Shown: positions 36,941 to 44,522 of the stretch, piece after piece | How the letters are laid out: each line of letters begins with the position of its first letter | Position numbering within the stretch: the first letter of the stretch is position 1 | Assembly: GCF_000739015.1 (NCBI RefSeq) | Contig: NZ_JPUG01000078.1 | Coordinates: 393,098 to 457,097, forward strand | Length of the DNA stretch: 64,000 nt | Reading direction: 5' to 3' | Origin: Microvirga sp. BSC39 | Lineage (GTDB): Bacteria; Pseudomonadota; Alphaproteobacteria; Rhizobiales; Beijerinckiaceae | The notes under the pieces: generated by a model | The model's database searches: none | Told to the model about the DNA's origin: nothing | Seen by the model: only the letters and a program-made list of their open reading frames with translations | Position numbers and translations under genes: made by a program

Positions 36941-37690
36941 ATGTCGGAGCTGCACCTCACCGATGAAATCCTGATGGCTTTTGCGGACGGAGAACTCGAC
37001 GAGCCCGTTGCAGCTGCCGTCGCCAGAGTCATGGCGCAGGATCCTGCGGTGGCAAGGAAAATCGTGGAGTTTCAGCAGAGCCGCCGTCTGACACGTTCAG
37101 TCTTTGCCAGCAATCTCGTTCCCGATGTGCCAAACGAGCTCCGCGCGGTCATCTCTGCGCAGATCGAGGCCTATGAGATGGCAAGCGCAGCTGGCAAGAG
37201 GCCAGAGCGGACAGAGACAAAACGCATGTGGCCGAGCGGGCTGTCCCCCATGAAGTTGGCCATGGCGGCCTCTCTAGCGGGTGTCGCGGTGGCCTCGGGC
37301 TATTTCATGGGGAGGCAATCACAGCCGGACGCAGGTCGCCTCGCGCACCTGGAAGATCCCCTTGTTCTCAAGGAGCTCAGCCGTCTCGAGTCCGGCCGTG
37401 AGGTGGAACTTCCGGTTGGGCGGCTAAGGGTGGTTTCGACATACAAGCTTCCGAACGAGGCTCTGTGCCGCGAGTTCAGGCTTCAGTCTGCCTCCATGGC
37501 AGCCGGGGCGGTCGCCTGCCGAACCGATGAATGGAAGGTAACCTTCGCTTTGGCAGAACCTGCTAGAGGCGCTGAGTATGTGCCAAGCTCAGGCGGTGAC
37601 CTCGTGGATGCCTATCTCGGCAATCTTGGTGCCGGGAGCCCGCTGGAAGGTGAAGCGGAAGCCAAAGCACTGACTGAGCCCGGACGCTAA
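36941..37690 (+). CDS. Membrane anti-sigma factor
   Basis: 249 residues. The N-terminal cytoplasmic domain (about 1-95) begins HLTDEILMAFADGELDEPVAAAVARVMAQDP, the usual anti-sigma layout, but lacks the His-x3-Cys-x2-Cys zinc motif. One membrane segment lies at about 103-123 (MKLAMAASLAGVAVASGYFMG), followed by a periplasmic domain of about 125 residues with two Cys. It would hold the ECF sigma factor until an envelope signal arrives. Pairing is inferred from position. Confidence 0.85.
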   Translation: MSELHLTDEILMAFADGELDEPVAAAVARVMAQDPAVARKIVEFQQSRRLTRSVFASNLVPDVPNELRAVISAQIEAYEMASAAGKRPERTETKRMWPSGLSPMKLAMAASLAGVAVASGYFMGRQSQPDAGRLAHLEDPLVLKELSRLESGREVELPVGRLRVVSTYKLPNEALCREFRLQSASMAAGAVACRTDEWKVTFALAEPARGAEYVPSSGGDLVDAYLGNLGAGSPLEGEAEAKALTEPGR

Positions 37691-37736
37691 CCCACAGCCT
37701 ACCTCGGAAGAGGTATGCCCTTTTTTGTAGCGGACC

Positions 37737-37762
37737 GGAATAAGCGTCAAGGCTGATCCGTT
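37737..37762 (+). promoter_or_regulatory. ECF-type promoter GGAAT-N17-CGTT upstream of the second DUF1236-like gene
   Basis: -35 GGAAT at 37737-37741 (context CCGGAATAA) and -10 CGTT at 37759-37762, spacer 17, 33 bases before the ATG at 37796. Same elements and spacing as the sigma gene promoter. Confidence 0.58.
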
Positions 37763-37795
37763 CTCTGTCCTAGCACGCTAGTGATAGAGGTAATC

Positions 37796-38152
37796 ATGCG
37801 AGCCGCGTATCATCTGGCTATCGCCGTGTTCTTCGTTGGCACCGTCGCGACGCCCACTATGGGACCGAGCGCAACCCATCAGGCTGGACCGCTCGTGTCG
37901 GCGAACCAGCAGCATGCTTCGTTCGATACAACGGGTAACAATGCTGCCGAAGCCCCCATCAGAGAAGCTTCACAGCAGGATACGATTTTGGCCTCTCACT
38001 TCAGCCGGGGCGCCCTGATTGGGGAGACCCTGCCGGAGGAGATCGACCTCCACCCGATCCCGCGCCATGAAACCTATCGCTACGCGGTCATGAACGACCA
38101 TCGGGTCATCGTGGACGCGGCTTCGCGCAGGATTGTCTACGTCGTTCGTTAG
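37796..38152 (+). CDS. Second DUF1236-like secreted protein
   Basis: 118 residues with a signal-like N-terminus (MRAAYHLAIAVFFVGTVATP). The C-terminal 45 residues read IGETLPEEIDLHPIPRHETYRYAVMNDHRVIVDAASRRIVYVVR, clearly parallel to the tail of the protein encoded at 35841. It lacks that protein's Gly-rich segment. It is preceded by its own ECF-type promoter. Function unknown; probably a member of the same envelope-stress regulon. Confidence 0.8.
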   Translation: MRAAYHLAIAVFFVGTVATPTMGPSATHQAGPLVSANQQHASFDTTGNNAAEAPIREASQQDTILASHFSRGALIGETLPEEIDLHPIPRHETYRYAVMNDHRVIVDAASRRIVYVVR

Positions 38153-38189
38153 AGGCCGGCTCCTGATTGAGAGGAGCATACCTCTGCTC

Positions 38190-38945
38190 ATGAGAACAGC
38201 GAGTTATTTCATGTCATTGCACAGCCTGGTAGAAGATCGCCGAATCCTTCACCTCGAGGAAAAACCTAGAACAACGGTGTTCCCAATCTGCAGCAATCCA
38301 CTGCTGCGGATTGGTCTTGAAACCGTTCTTTCCGGCGGAGGATTCAACGTCTGGCACGATGCCATAGAGGATGTGTCAAGCTTACCGGAGGTCCAGGATG
38401 AGAGGCATGCCCTCTTCCTCATCGATGGTGAGAGCCACAGCGATGCAGCCGTCGGCACGATTCATCGAATAAGGACGCGCTTTCCCGATGCAAGGATCGT
38501 GATTCTGGCGGAGATGTTCGAAGCCGACGCGATTTCGGCGGCCTGGAAGGCCGGAGCTCACGGCTTCTGCCTCACTAACAGTCAACGTGAAATTCTTGTC
38601 GGATCTCTCGAACTTGTCATGCTTGGCGAAACGGTTCTGCCTTCGGCCGTCGTGCTGTCAATGACTAGGCCTCATGTGGATCATGCCGCGCCTTCTCCAG
38701 CAGAGAGCGCTGGAAGATGCGAAACCTATCGATTGTCAGGCCGAAAGCTCTCGGTGCGAGAGGCGCAGATCCTGGAGTACTTGAGGGAGGGTGCGCCAAA
38801 CAAAGTCATTGCTCGCCAGCTCAACCTGTCTGAGTCGACCGTGAAAGTTCACGTCAAAGCAATCTTGAAGAAAGTTGGAGCCTGCAACCGAACCCAGGCT
38901 GCGCTTTGGGCGACACGCCATGTCTCAACGGATGCAGAGGTCTAG
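38190..38945 (+). CDS. LuxR/NarL-type regulator with degenerate receiver domain
   Basis: About 251 residues. The C-terminal LuxR helix-turn-helix reads LSVREAQILEYLREGAPNKVIARQLNLSESTVKVHVKAILKKVGACNRTQA. The N-terminal half follows a receiver fold and keeps an Asp in ALFLIDGES, but the acidic pair is replaced by FPICSNPLLR. Phosphorylation is therefore doubtful and it may respond by another route. The start is uncertain: ATG at 38190 has GAGAGGAG 14 bases upstream, ATG at 38211 is an alternative, and the frame is open from 38133. It follows the ECF locus with no kinase nearby. Confidence 0.82.
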   Translation: MRTASYFMSLHSLVEDRRILHLEEKPRTTVFPICSNPLLRIGLETVLSGGGFNVWHDAIEDVSSLPEVQDERHALFLIDGESHSDAAVGTIHRIRTRFPDARIVILAEMFEADAISAAWKAGAHGFCLTNSQREILVGSLELVMLGETVLPSAVVLSMTRPHVDHAAPSPAESAGRCETYRLSGRKLSVREAQILEYLREGAPNKVIARQLNLSESTVKVHVKAILKKVGACNRTQAALWATRHVSTDAEV

Positions 38946-39012
38946 GCGCATATCTTCAACGCGGACGACTTTTCATACAGGAGGAGGGGATCTGAAGGTC
39001 TCCTCATCCAAT

Positions 39013-39843
39013 TTACTCGGCTCGTGGCGGCATCTTAGGCTCGGCGAAACTTTCGTGTCTTTTGGCGATAGCCGCGGCCAATGATCCATCGAGCCCCAGT
39101 TCATCAATCATGCGGCTCGCTTCGCGCATCTCGGCGGCGCGCCGAATGCCGTGCTGCTTCACCCGAGACGACATCACTTCGGCGATATTCTCCCAATCCA
39201 TGCCGGGATAGGATGCTTTCAAGCTCGCCAGAACGGCCGGCATGACGCCTGCCTTTTCGGAGGCCAACGTGAAATCAACCATGAGGGCTTCCATGCCTTT
39301 GATGACGATGCTGCGGCACAGCTTCGTGGCAGAGGCTGTTCCGATCTCAGGGCTGACAGGCGTGATCTTCATACCGAGCTCGTTGAGACGGGCTGAAATC
39401 GGCGCGGCCATCCCACCGCCGCTCAGAATGGGAACCTCGATCCCGACGCCGCCCACGGGAGCCATGACGGCGAACTCGATGAAGGCTGCGCCCCTCTGCT
39501 GAACCTGATCGGCCACATTTCGCTTCGTGGCGGGCGAGACGGAATTCAGATCGATATAGATCTGCTCGGAGTTAAGATGAGGCGCAGCCTGTCGGGCTGC
39601 CGTGACGGCAGAATCTGCCGTGACAGCCGAGATGACGATCTCCGCCGATGCACAGGCCTCGGCTGTGCTGCCTGCCGCATGAACCTTATCGACTGACGCG
39701 CGCCGCTTCAGCTCGGGGCCACGGCTTGGTTCATCGAAAAGGATATCATAGACGGTCACGCGAACACCCGGCTTGGGCGCAAGCTGACGCGAGAAGAGTT
39801 GCCCGACTTCCCCATAGCCGATGAAGGCGATCTCAAGGCTCAT
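39013..39843 (-). CDS. NAD(P)-binding dehydrogenase with DUF1932 domain (6-phosphogluconate/3-hydroxyisobutyrate dehydrogenase-like)
   Basis: 276 residues. The Rossmann motif is IAFIGYGEVGQLFSRQLAP, IYIDLNSVSPATKR and FIEFAVMAPVGGVG follow the beta-hydroxyacid dehydrogenase pattern, and KLCRSIVIKGMEALMVDF carries the catalytic Lys region followed by the DUF1932 helical domain. It is the last gene of the galD-galB-ligK minus-strand operon, 39 bases after ligK. Such genes recur beside protocatechuate meta-cleavage genes, but the substrate is unknown. It is not of the family of LigC, the semialdehyde dehydrogenase missing from this island. Confidence 0.85.
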   Translation of the reverse strand: MSLEIAFIGYGEVGQLFSRQLAPKPGVRVTVYDILFDEPSRGPELKRRASVDKVHAAGSTAEACASAEIVISAVTADSAVTAARQAAPHLNSEQIYIDLNSVSPATKRNVADQVQQRGAAFIEFAVMAPVGGVGIEVPILSGGGMAAPISARLNELGMKITPVSPEIGTASATKLCRSIVIKGMEALMVDFTLASEKAGVMPAVLASLKASYPGMDWENIAEVMSSRVKQHGIRRAAEMREASRMIDELGLDGSLAAAIAKRHESFAEPKMPPRAE

Positions 39844-39882
39844 GTGTCTCCACCATCTCTCAGCAGAAGAAGGGCAGGGCCC

Positions 39883-40575
39883 TTACTCCTCATCCTTGTA
39901 TTTGACATAAACGAGGCCCGCCTTCTCCAGCGGCTCGCGCATCTTGTAGAGGTCGAGGCCGAGAACGCCGGAGGCGAGCTGCTCGCGCTTTGAGCCTTCG
40001 TTGGCGATGCGGGCTTCACCGGCCAGTGCCACAGCTTCCGCTTCCCGCCGCGGCACCACCAGAACGCCGTCATCATCGGCGACAACCACATCGCCGGGCT
40101 TCACCAGAGCGCCTGCGCAAACCACGGGAACGTTGACGGAGCCGAGGGTCGCCTTCACCGTTCCCTTGGCCGAGATGGCCCGGGACCAGACGGGAAAACC
40201 AATCTCTGTCAGGGTTTTCACATCGCGCACCCCCGCATCGATGACGAGTCCGACCACGCCGCGCGCCTTGAGGGATGTCGCCAGCAGATCGCCGAACATT
40301 CCGTCGGTGTTGTCGGTGGTGACGCCGACGACCAGGATGTCGCCCGGCTTGCACTGCTCGACGGCCACATGGATCATCCAGTTATCGCCGGGCTGCGCCA
40401 GCACCGTCACGGCGCTGCCGGCCACCTGGGCCCCCGGCCAGACCGGCCGCATGTAGGGCTTCATCAGCCCTGAGCGGCCCATGGCCTCGTGGGCCGTCGC
40501 CACGCCGAGCTCCGCAAGCCGGTCGACAATCTTCTGGTCGATGCGTGGCGTGTTGGTGACGACGACAGGCTTCAT
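39883..40575 (-). CDS. ligK: 4-carboxy-4-hydroxy-2-oxoadipate aldolase (HMG aldolase, RraA fold)
   Basis: 230 residues of the RraA-like class II aldolase family: TAHEAMGRSGLMKPYMRP, GDILVVGVTTDNTDGMFGDLLATSLKARG, and DAGVRDVKTL, which carries the Arg-Asp pair for substrate and divalent metal. It splits 4-carboxy-4-hydroxy-2-oxoadipate into pyruvate and oxaloacetate, the last step of protocatechuate/gallate 4,5-cleavage. The ATG at 40575 overlaps the galB stop (ATGA) and has GAGGAA upstream; the frame upstream lies inside galB. Confidence 0.9.
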   Translation of the reverse strand: MKPVVVTNTPRIDQKIVDRLAELGVATAHEAMGRSGLMKPYMRPVWPGAQVAGSAVTVLAQPGDNWMIHVAVEQCKPGDILVVGVTTDNTDGMFGDLLATSLKARGVVGLVIDAGVRDVKTLTEIGFPVWSRAISAKGTVKATLGSVNVPVVCAGALVKPGDVVVADDDGVLVVPRREAEAVALAGEARIANEGSKREQLASGVLGLDLYKMREPLEKAGLVYVKYKDEE

Positions 40576-41294
40576 GCGAGTTCCTCGACGATCTGGGGGA
40601 AGATCCGCTGATAGGCTTCGCCGTAGGTCATGGCGCGCCCGGAGTTGCGCCCGCCCTGCATGCCGCGGTTCAGGGCCACACGGGTGTAGTATTCCCACAG
40701 GTGCTTCTGGGCCGCCAGGATCTCGAAGGCCTTGCGCTTGGTCTCCCAGACGTCATCGATGTTGAGGATCACGTTGGGCTTGTAGTTGCACTGCTCGGGC
40801 TGGTGCGGCTCGAACAGGAAGACCGGCGGCGCATTGTAGGCGAGGTCCGGGTTGGGCTTGTGCCCGGCCGCCTGGGCGATGATGCGGGCCTCCTGTGCAA
40901 AGCGCGTCGCTTCCGGATGATCCACGTTATAGGGATCTTCCAGGGAGTGGGTCAGCACGAAGGAGGGCTTGAGCTCCCGGTAGATATCGACCAGACGGTC
41001 GAGCATCTCCGGCGTGGTGTGGAGCGGGTAATCGCCCGCATCGAAGAACTCGATCCCGGCGCCGAGCATTTCGGCAGCGCGCTCGGCTTCCTCGCGCCGC
41101 TGCGCTTTGACCTCGGTGAGCGAGATGTCACCCTTCTTCCAGGCCCATTGGCTTTCGCCGCGCTCACCGAACGAGAGGCAGACGATCTTCATGCGATAGC
41201 CTTTCTTCGCATGAAGGGCGATGGCGCCGCCTGCCCGCCATACGAAGTCGCCAGGATGCGCGGTGACGACAAGTCCGGTCTTTCCAGTCATCAT
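40572..41294 (-). CDS. galB: 4-oxalomesaconate hydratase, PIG-L family (GalB)
   Basis: 240 residues of the PIG-L/LmbE deacetylase-like family. The metal motif reads VTAHPGDFVWRAGGAI, as in Pseudomonas GalB, where the usual AHPDD is AHPGD. HSLEDPYNVDHPEATRFA holds the second metal-binding segment. It hydrates the keto tautomer of 4-oxalomesaconate to 4-carboxy-4-hydroxy-2-oxoadipate. It lies between galD and ligK in one operon, as expected for consecutive steps. Confidence 0.92.
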   Translation of the reverse strand: MMTGKTGLVVTAHPGDFVWRAGGAIALHAKKGYRMKIVCLSFGERGESQWAWKKGDISLTEVKAQRREEAERAAEMLGAGIEFFDAGDYPLHTTPEMLDRLVDIYRELKPSFVLTHSLEDPYNVDHPEATRFAQEARIIAQAAGHKPNPDLAYNAPPVFLFEPHQPEQCNYKPNVILNIDDVWETKRKAFEILAAQKHLWEYYTRVALNRGMQGGRNSGRAMTYGEAYQRIFPQIVEELA

Positions 41295-41324
41295 AGAGGC
41301 CTCAAAAGGAAGTGTTGCTATAAG

Positions 41325-42434
41325 CTAAGCAGCGTCGCGGCCGGCTTCGAGGAATAGCGCCAGTGACTCGTGTGCGAAAACATGACCCTCGAAGAGAAGG
41401 CGCGCAGTGCGCAGGAGGCCGGCTTTCTCGACGACAGGGTTCTCTTCAGTCCCCCCAACCTCGATCACCACGCTGAACTCGCCCGTCGGATGCTCGACCG
41501 AGAGGGTTTTCTCACGTCCTGGCGGAATTTGGGCGACCCGTGACGCGGGGGAGCCCGGCAGCACACAAGCCGTCGCAACCGTCACGGCGGCAAAGACACC
41601 GATGGATGCGTGGCATTCGTGCGGAATGAAGCTGCGGGTGCAGACATGCCCTCCGGCCACGGGAGGCGCAACCAACGCCATCTTCGGCACGACCTTCGAC
41701 GAGACGTCGCCAAGACCCATGAGCTTGCCGGCCTCTAGGCGGATTTCCTCCAGGCGCGCCTTCAACTCCGTGTCCTTGTCGAGAACGTCGCGCGGCTCAT
41801 ATCCCGTACGCCCGACGGCGGAGGCCTCGATCACGACCACAGGCATGCCGTTGTCGATCAAGGTCACGTCCACGCCGGCGACGCGATCCACCACGTTGCC
41901 CGTGGGCAGCAGCGAGCCGCAGACGGAGCCCGCCGCATCGAGGAATTCGACTGCAATCGGTGCGGCGGTGCCCGGCACGCCGTCGATGCGCGCATCGCCG
42001 CCGTAGATCACATGGCCATTCTGCGTCTGCACCTTCAGCTCAGCGATCGTTCCCGTGTTGACCGTATGCACCCGCACCTGTGTCACGGGATCGACAGCCT
42101 TCACGAGGCCACGTTCGATGGCGAAGGGGGCGACGCCCGCGAGGATGTTGCCGCAATTGGGCGTAACATCCACCTTTGCCTTGTCGATGCCGACCTGGCC
42201 GAACAGGAAATCGATGTCGCAGCCGGGATGTTTCGACTTCGACACGATGGCGATCTTGCTCGTCAGCGGATGAGCGCCGCCGATGCCGTCGATCTGGCGC
42301 GGATCCGGCGAACCCATGACCGACAGGAGCAGCGCATCGCGGCGCGCCGGCTCGGACGGAAGATCGTCAGCCAGGAAATAGGCGCCTTTGGAGGTGCCGC
42401 CCCGAAGGATCATGCAAGGAATGCGAGGCTGAAT
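41325..42434 (-). CDS. galD: 4-oxalomesaconate tautomerase, PrpF family (GalD), probable ATT start
   Basis: Converts 4-oxalomesaconate from enol to keto form. The PrpF signature MILRGGTSKGAYFLADDLP is at the N-terminus, with GSPDPRQIDGIGGAHPLTSK, NCGNILAGVAPFA and RSFIPHECHASIGVFAAV behind it. The first ATG (42413) would remove the conserved QxRIPC residues that precede this signature in GalD. In the same frame, back to the nearest stop, there is no ATG, GTG, TTG or CTG. An ATT at 42432-42434 lies exactly where GalD proteins start, 7 bases after GGGGAG. I therefore place the start at the ATT (369 residues); a start at 42413 is the conventional alternative. Confidence 0.88.
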   Translation of the reverse strand: MQPRIPCMILRGGTSKGAYFLADDLPSEPARRDALLLSVMGSPDPRQIDGIGGAHPLTSKIAIVSKSKHPGCDIDFLFGQVGIDKAKVDVTPNCGNILAGVAPFAIERGLVKAVDPVTQVRVHTVNTGTIAELKVQTQNGHVIYGGDARIDGVPGTAAPIAVEFLDAAGSVCGSLLPTGNVVDRVAGVDVTLIDNGMPVVVIEASAVGRTGYEPRDVLDKDTELKARLEEIRLEAGKLMGLGDVSSKVVPKMALVAPPVAGGHVCTRSFIPHECHASIGVFAAVTVATACVLPGSPASRVAQIPPGREKTLSVEHPTGEFSVVIEVGGTEENPVVEKAGLLRTARLLFEGHVFAHESLALFLEAGRDAA

Positions 42435-42491
42435 GGTCCTTCTCCCCTGATGCGACGAATGTGGTCCGGGGAGGGTGCATCAGGGGGCTTT

Positions 42492-42511
42492 ATGCAGCAA
42501 ATGGTTTGTTT
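42492..42511. promoter_or_regulatory. Copy 1 of a 20-bp operator-like repeat, upstream of galD
   Basis: Matches the reverse complement of 43529-43548 at 19 of 20 bases and contains the dyad CAAA-TGG-TTTG. It overlaps the lysR stop codon and lies about 58 bases upstream of the proposed galD start, where a LysR activator would bind. Confidence 0.6.
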
Positions 42512-43472
42512 ATGGCTTTTGATGAATTTTTTTCACGCCCGGTGCAGGCTTCTTGGCTGCGCGCTTCTGTGGGGTGCGCTCTTCACCGGCGAAGACCTCG
42601 ACGATGATCTTGCGGAGTTCGTCGGCCAGCGGAGACAGTGGCGTTCCTCTCCGTGAGACGATGCCGAGCTGACGGGTGATGCTGGGGTTACGCAGGGGAA
42701 TAAGCCTGAGGCCGCGCTCGTCGACGGAATCGAAGGCCCGGCTGGGAATCACGGTCAACGCGACGCCTGCCTTGACCAAAGCGACAGCCGTCTGGATGTG
42801 CTGGACCTCGAAACGCCACGTCAGGCCTTCCCGGCGGCTTCCCAGGGCATCGTCGATGATCATGCGGTTGCCTGTCTGCGGGCTGATCCTGATGAGCGGC
42901 TCCTCCGTCAGATCCGACCAGCTCACGGCTGGCTGGGAGGCCAGGGGGTGATCCTCCGGGCAGACCAGGGTGAAGGGGTCCTTGATCAGCATCTCGATAT
43001 CGAAATCCCAGCGATGGGCTGCCACCAGAGTGATCCCGAAGGCGATTGTGCCCTCCTGAACCAGATTGCTGATCTCTGTGGCTGAATTGTCGTAGATCCG
43101 GAGCACCACGTCCGGGTGCCGTTCCTGAAAGCGGCGCAGGGCGAATGGCAGTCGGCCGGACGCGATGGTGGGCAAACAGCCGATGGACAACGTCTCCTGA
43201 CGGCTGCGCCCCTCGTCACGGAGCGCATCCAGGGAGACCGACAGGCTCTCAATAGTGCCCTTCACCTTGGGCAGCAGGTTGAGCCCGGCCTGGGTGAGTG
43301 ACACCTCCCGGGTGGTCCGGGACAGGAGTTTCACTCCCAGATCCTCTTCCAGCTTGCGGATCCTGTGACTGAGCGCCGTCTGCGACAGGTTGAGATGCGC
43401 TGCTGCCAGCTGGAAGCTGCCGCGTTCCGCGATGGCCACGAAGGCATGGAGCCCGAGGAAGTCGATACGCAT
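42510..43472 (-). CDS. LysR-type regulator of the protocatechuate/gallate genes
   Basis: 320 residues. The N-terminal winged helix-turn-helix is FLGLHAFVAIAERGSFQLAAAHLNLSQTALSHRIRKLEEDLGVKLLSRT, followed by a two-lobe effector domain. It sits between divergent ligI (plus) and galD-galB-ligK (minus). Repeated 20-bp sequences lie at both of its ends, suggesting it controls both transcription units as GalR and LigR do, with a pathway intermediate as co-inducer. The C-terminus is Lys-rich and about 15 residues longer than usual. Confidence 0.9.
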   Translation of the reverse strand: MRIDFLGLHAFVAIAERGSFQLAAAHLNLSQTALSHRIRKLEEDLGVKLLSRTTREVSLTQAGLNLLPKVKGTIESLSVSLDALRDEGRSRQETLSIGCLPTIASGRLPFALRRFQERHPDVVLRIYDNSATEISNLVQEGTIAFGITLVAAHRWDFDIEMLIKDPFTLVCPEDHPLASQPAVSWSDLTEEPLIRISPQTGNRMIIDDALGSRREGLTWRFEVQHIQTAVALVKAGVALTVIPSRAFDSVDERGLRLIPLRNPSITRQLGIVSRRGTPLSPLADELRKIIVEVFAGEERTPQKRAAKKPAPGVKKIHQKP

Positions 43473-43503
43473 GGAGGCTCCAAAGACAGGGCTGCGGCTA
43501 TAT

Positions 43504-43518
43504 ATGAAGTATATTCAT
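43504..43518. promoter_or_regulatory. Inverted repeat ATGAA-GTATA-TTCAT with T-N11-A
   Basis: A perfect 5-base dyad in the lysR-ligI intergenic region, fitting the T-N11-A LysR box (T43505, A43517). It lies beside the longer 20-bp repeat copy at 43529-43548. Confidence 0.45.
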
Positions 43519-43528
43519 CAATCGGTAA

Positions 43529-43548
43529 AAACAAACCATTTGCTTCAT
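43529..43548. promoter_or_regulatory. Copy 2 of the 20-bp operator-like repeat, lysR-ligI intergenic
   Basis: Inverted relative to the copy at 42492-42511, 19 of 20 bases matching. It lies between the divergent lysR and ligI starts. Two near-identical copies at the promoters of both units argue for binding by the same regulator. Confidence 0.6.
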
Positions 43549-43608
43549 TGCCGCCCTGTCGCGTCTCTTGAGATGCACAGATCCACGTGATGAGGGCCGA
43601 TCCGACGA

Positions 43609-44487
43609 ATGACGTCAGTGCCGACGATCCCGCCGCCGCATCCTGACCCACGGGTCCCCTCGTTCAAGCTTCCGCCCGGAAGCTGCGACACGCATTGTCA
43701 TATCTTCGGGCCTGACCGCCTTTACCCCTATGTGCCGGAGCGGCCCTATACGCCACCGGATGCGCCGCTGGAAATGTTCCGCGCCCTGCACGATCGTCTC
43801 GGCGTCGAACGGGCGGTGATCGTCAATGCCACGCCCCATGGGCGCGACAACCGGGTTGTCGCCGACGCGATCGCGCAGAGCGGCGGGCGGTACAAAGGCA
43901 TCGCCAATGTGGATGAGACGTTCGACGACCGGCAACTGAGGGAGCTTGCCGAGGCCGGGATCGAGGGATGCCGGTTCACCTTCCTGCCCCGGCTGGGCAA
44001 GCTGCCGGACATGAGCGCGTTCGACCGCATCGTCGAGCGCATCGCGGGTCTCGGCTGGCATGTGGATCTCTACCTGCCGGCGACCCTCATCCCCGAATTC
44101 CGGCCTCGGCTGATGAACCTCCCGGTGTCCTACGTGCTCGACCACATGGGCGTCATCGATGCGAGCCAGGGCCTTGAGCAGCCCGGGTTCGTCGCCCTGC
44201 TCGATCTCCTGCGCGATGACGAGAAGTGCTGGGTGAAGGTCTCCTGTCCGGAACGCATTTCGCGTGCGGGCCCGCCCTTCCACGACGTAGCACCCTTCGG
44301 GCGCGCGTTGGTCGAGGCTGCGCCGGACCGGGTTCTCTGGGGCACCGACTGGCCGCACCCGAACGTGCCGGTGATGCCGGACGATGGCGACCTTGTGGAT
44401 CTCGTGCCGCTGTATGCGCCGGATCCCGCCACGCGGCAGAAGCTTCTTGTCGATAACCCGACGCGTCTGTTCCGGTTCGGGCCGTGA
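43609..44487 (+). CDS. ligI: 2-pyrone-4,6-dicarboxylate hydrolase (LigI, amidohydrolase)
   Basis: 292 residues of the amidohydrolase superfamily. The N-terminal metal motif is CDTHCHIFGP with Asp27, His29 and His31. SYVLDHMGVID and WGTDWPHPN carry the later His and the catalytic Asp. LigI opens the lactone 2-pyrone-4,6-dicarboxylate to 4-oxalomesaconate, feeding GalD. First gene of the plus-strand unit, divergent from lysR. Confidence 0.9.
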   Translation: MTSVPTIPPPHPDPRVPSFKLPPGSCDTHCHIFGPDRLYPYVPERPYTPPDAPLEMFRALHDRLGVERAVIVNATPHGRDNRVVADAIAQSGGRYKGIANVDETFDDRQLRELAEAGIEGCRFTFLPRLGKLPDMSAFDRIVERIAGLGWHVDLYLPATLIPEFRPRLMNLPVSYVLDHMGVIDASQGLEQPGFVALLDLLRDDEKCWVKVSCPERISRAGPPFHDVAPFGRALVEAAPDRVLWGTDWPHPNVPVMPDDGDLVDLVPLYAPDPATRQKLLVDNPTRLFRFGP

Positions 44488-44522
44488 CACAAAGAAATCA
44501 AGAACAGGGAGGAAACACGAGG

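Noticed and set aside
39013..39843. DUF1932 dehydrogenase as the missing LigC
   Set aside because: LigC belongs to the Gfo/Idh/MocA family; this protein has the 6-phosphogluconate dehydrogenase-like layout with a DUF1932 C-terminus.
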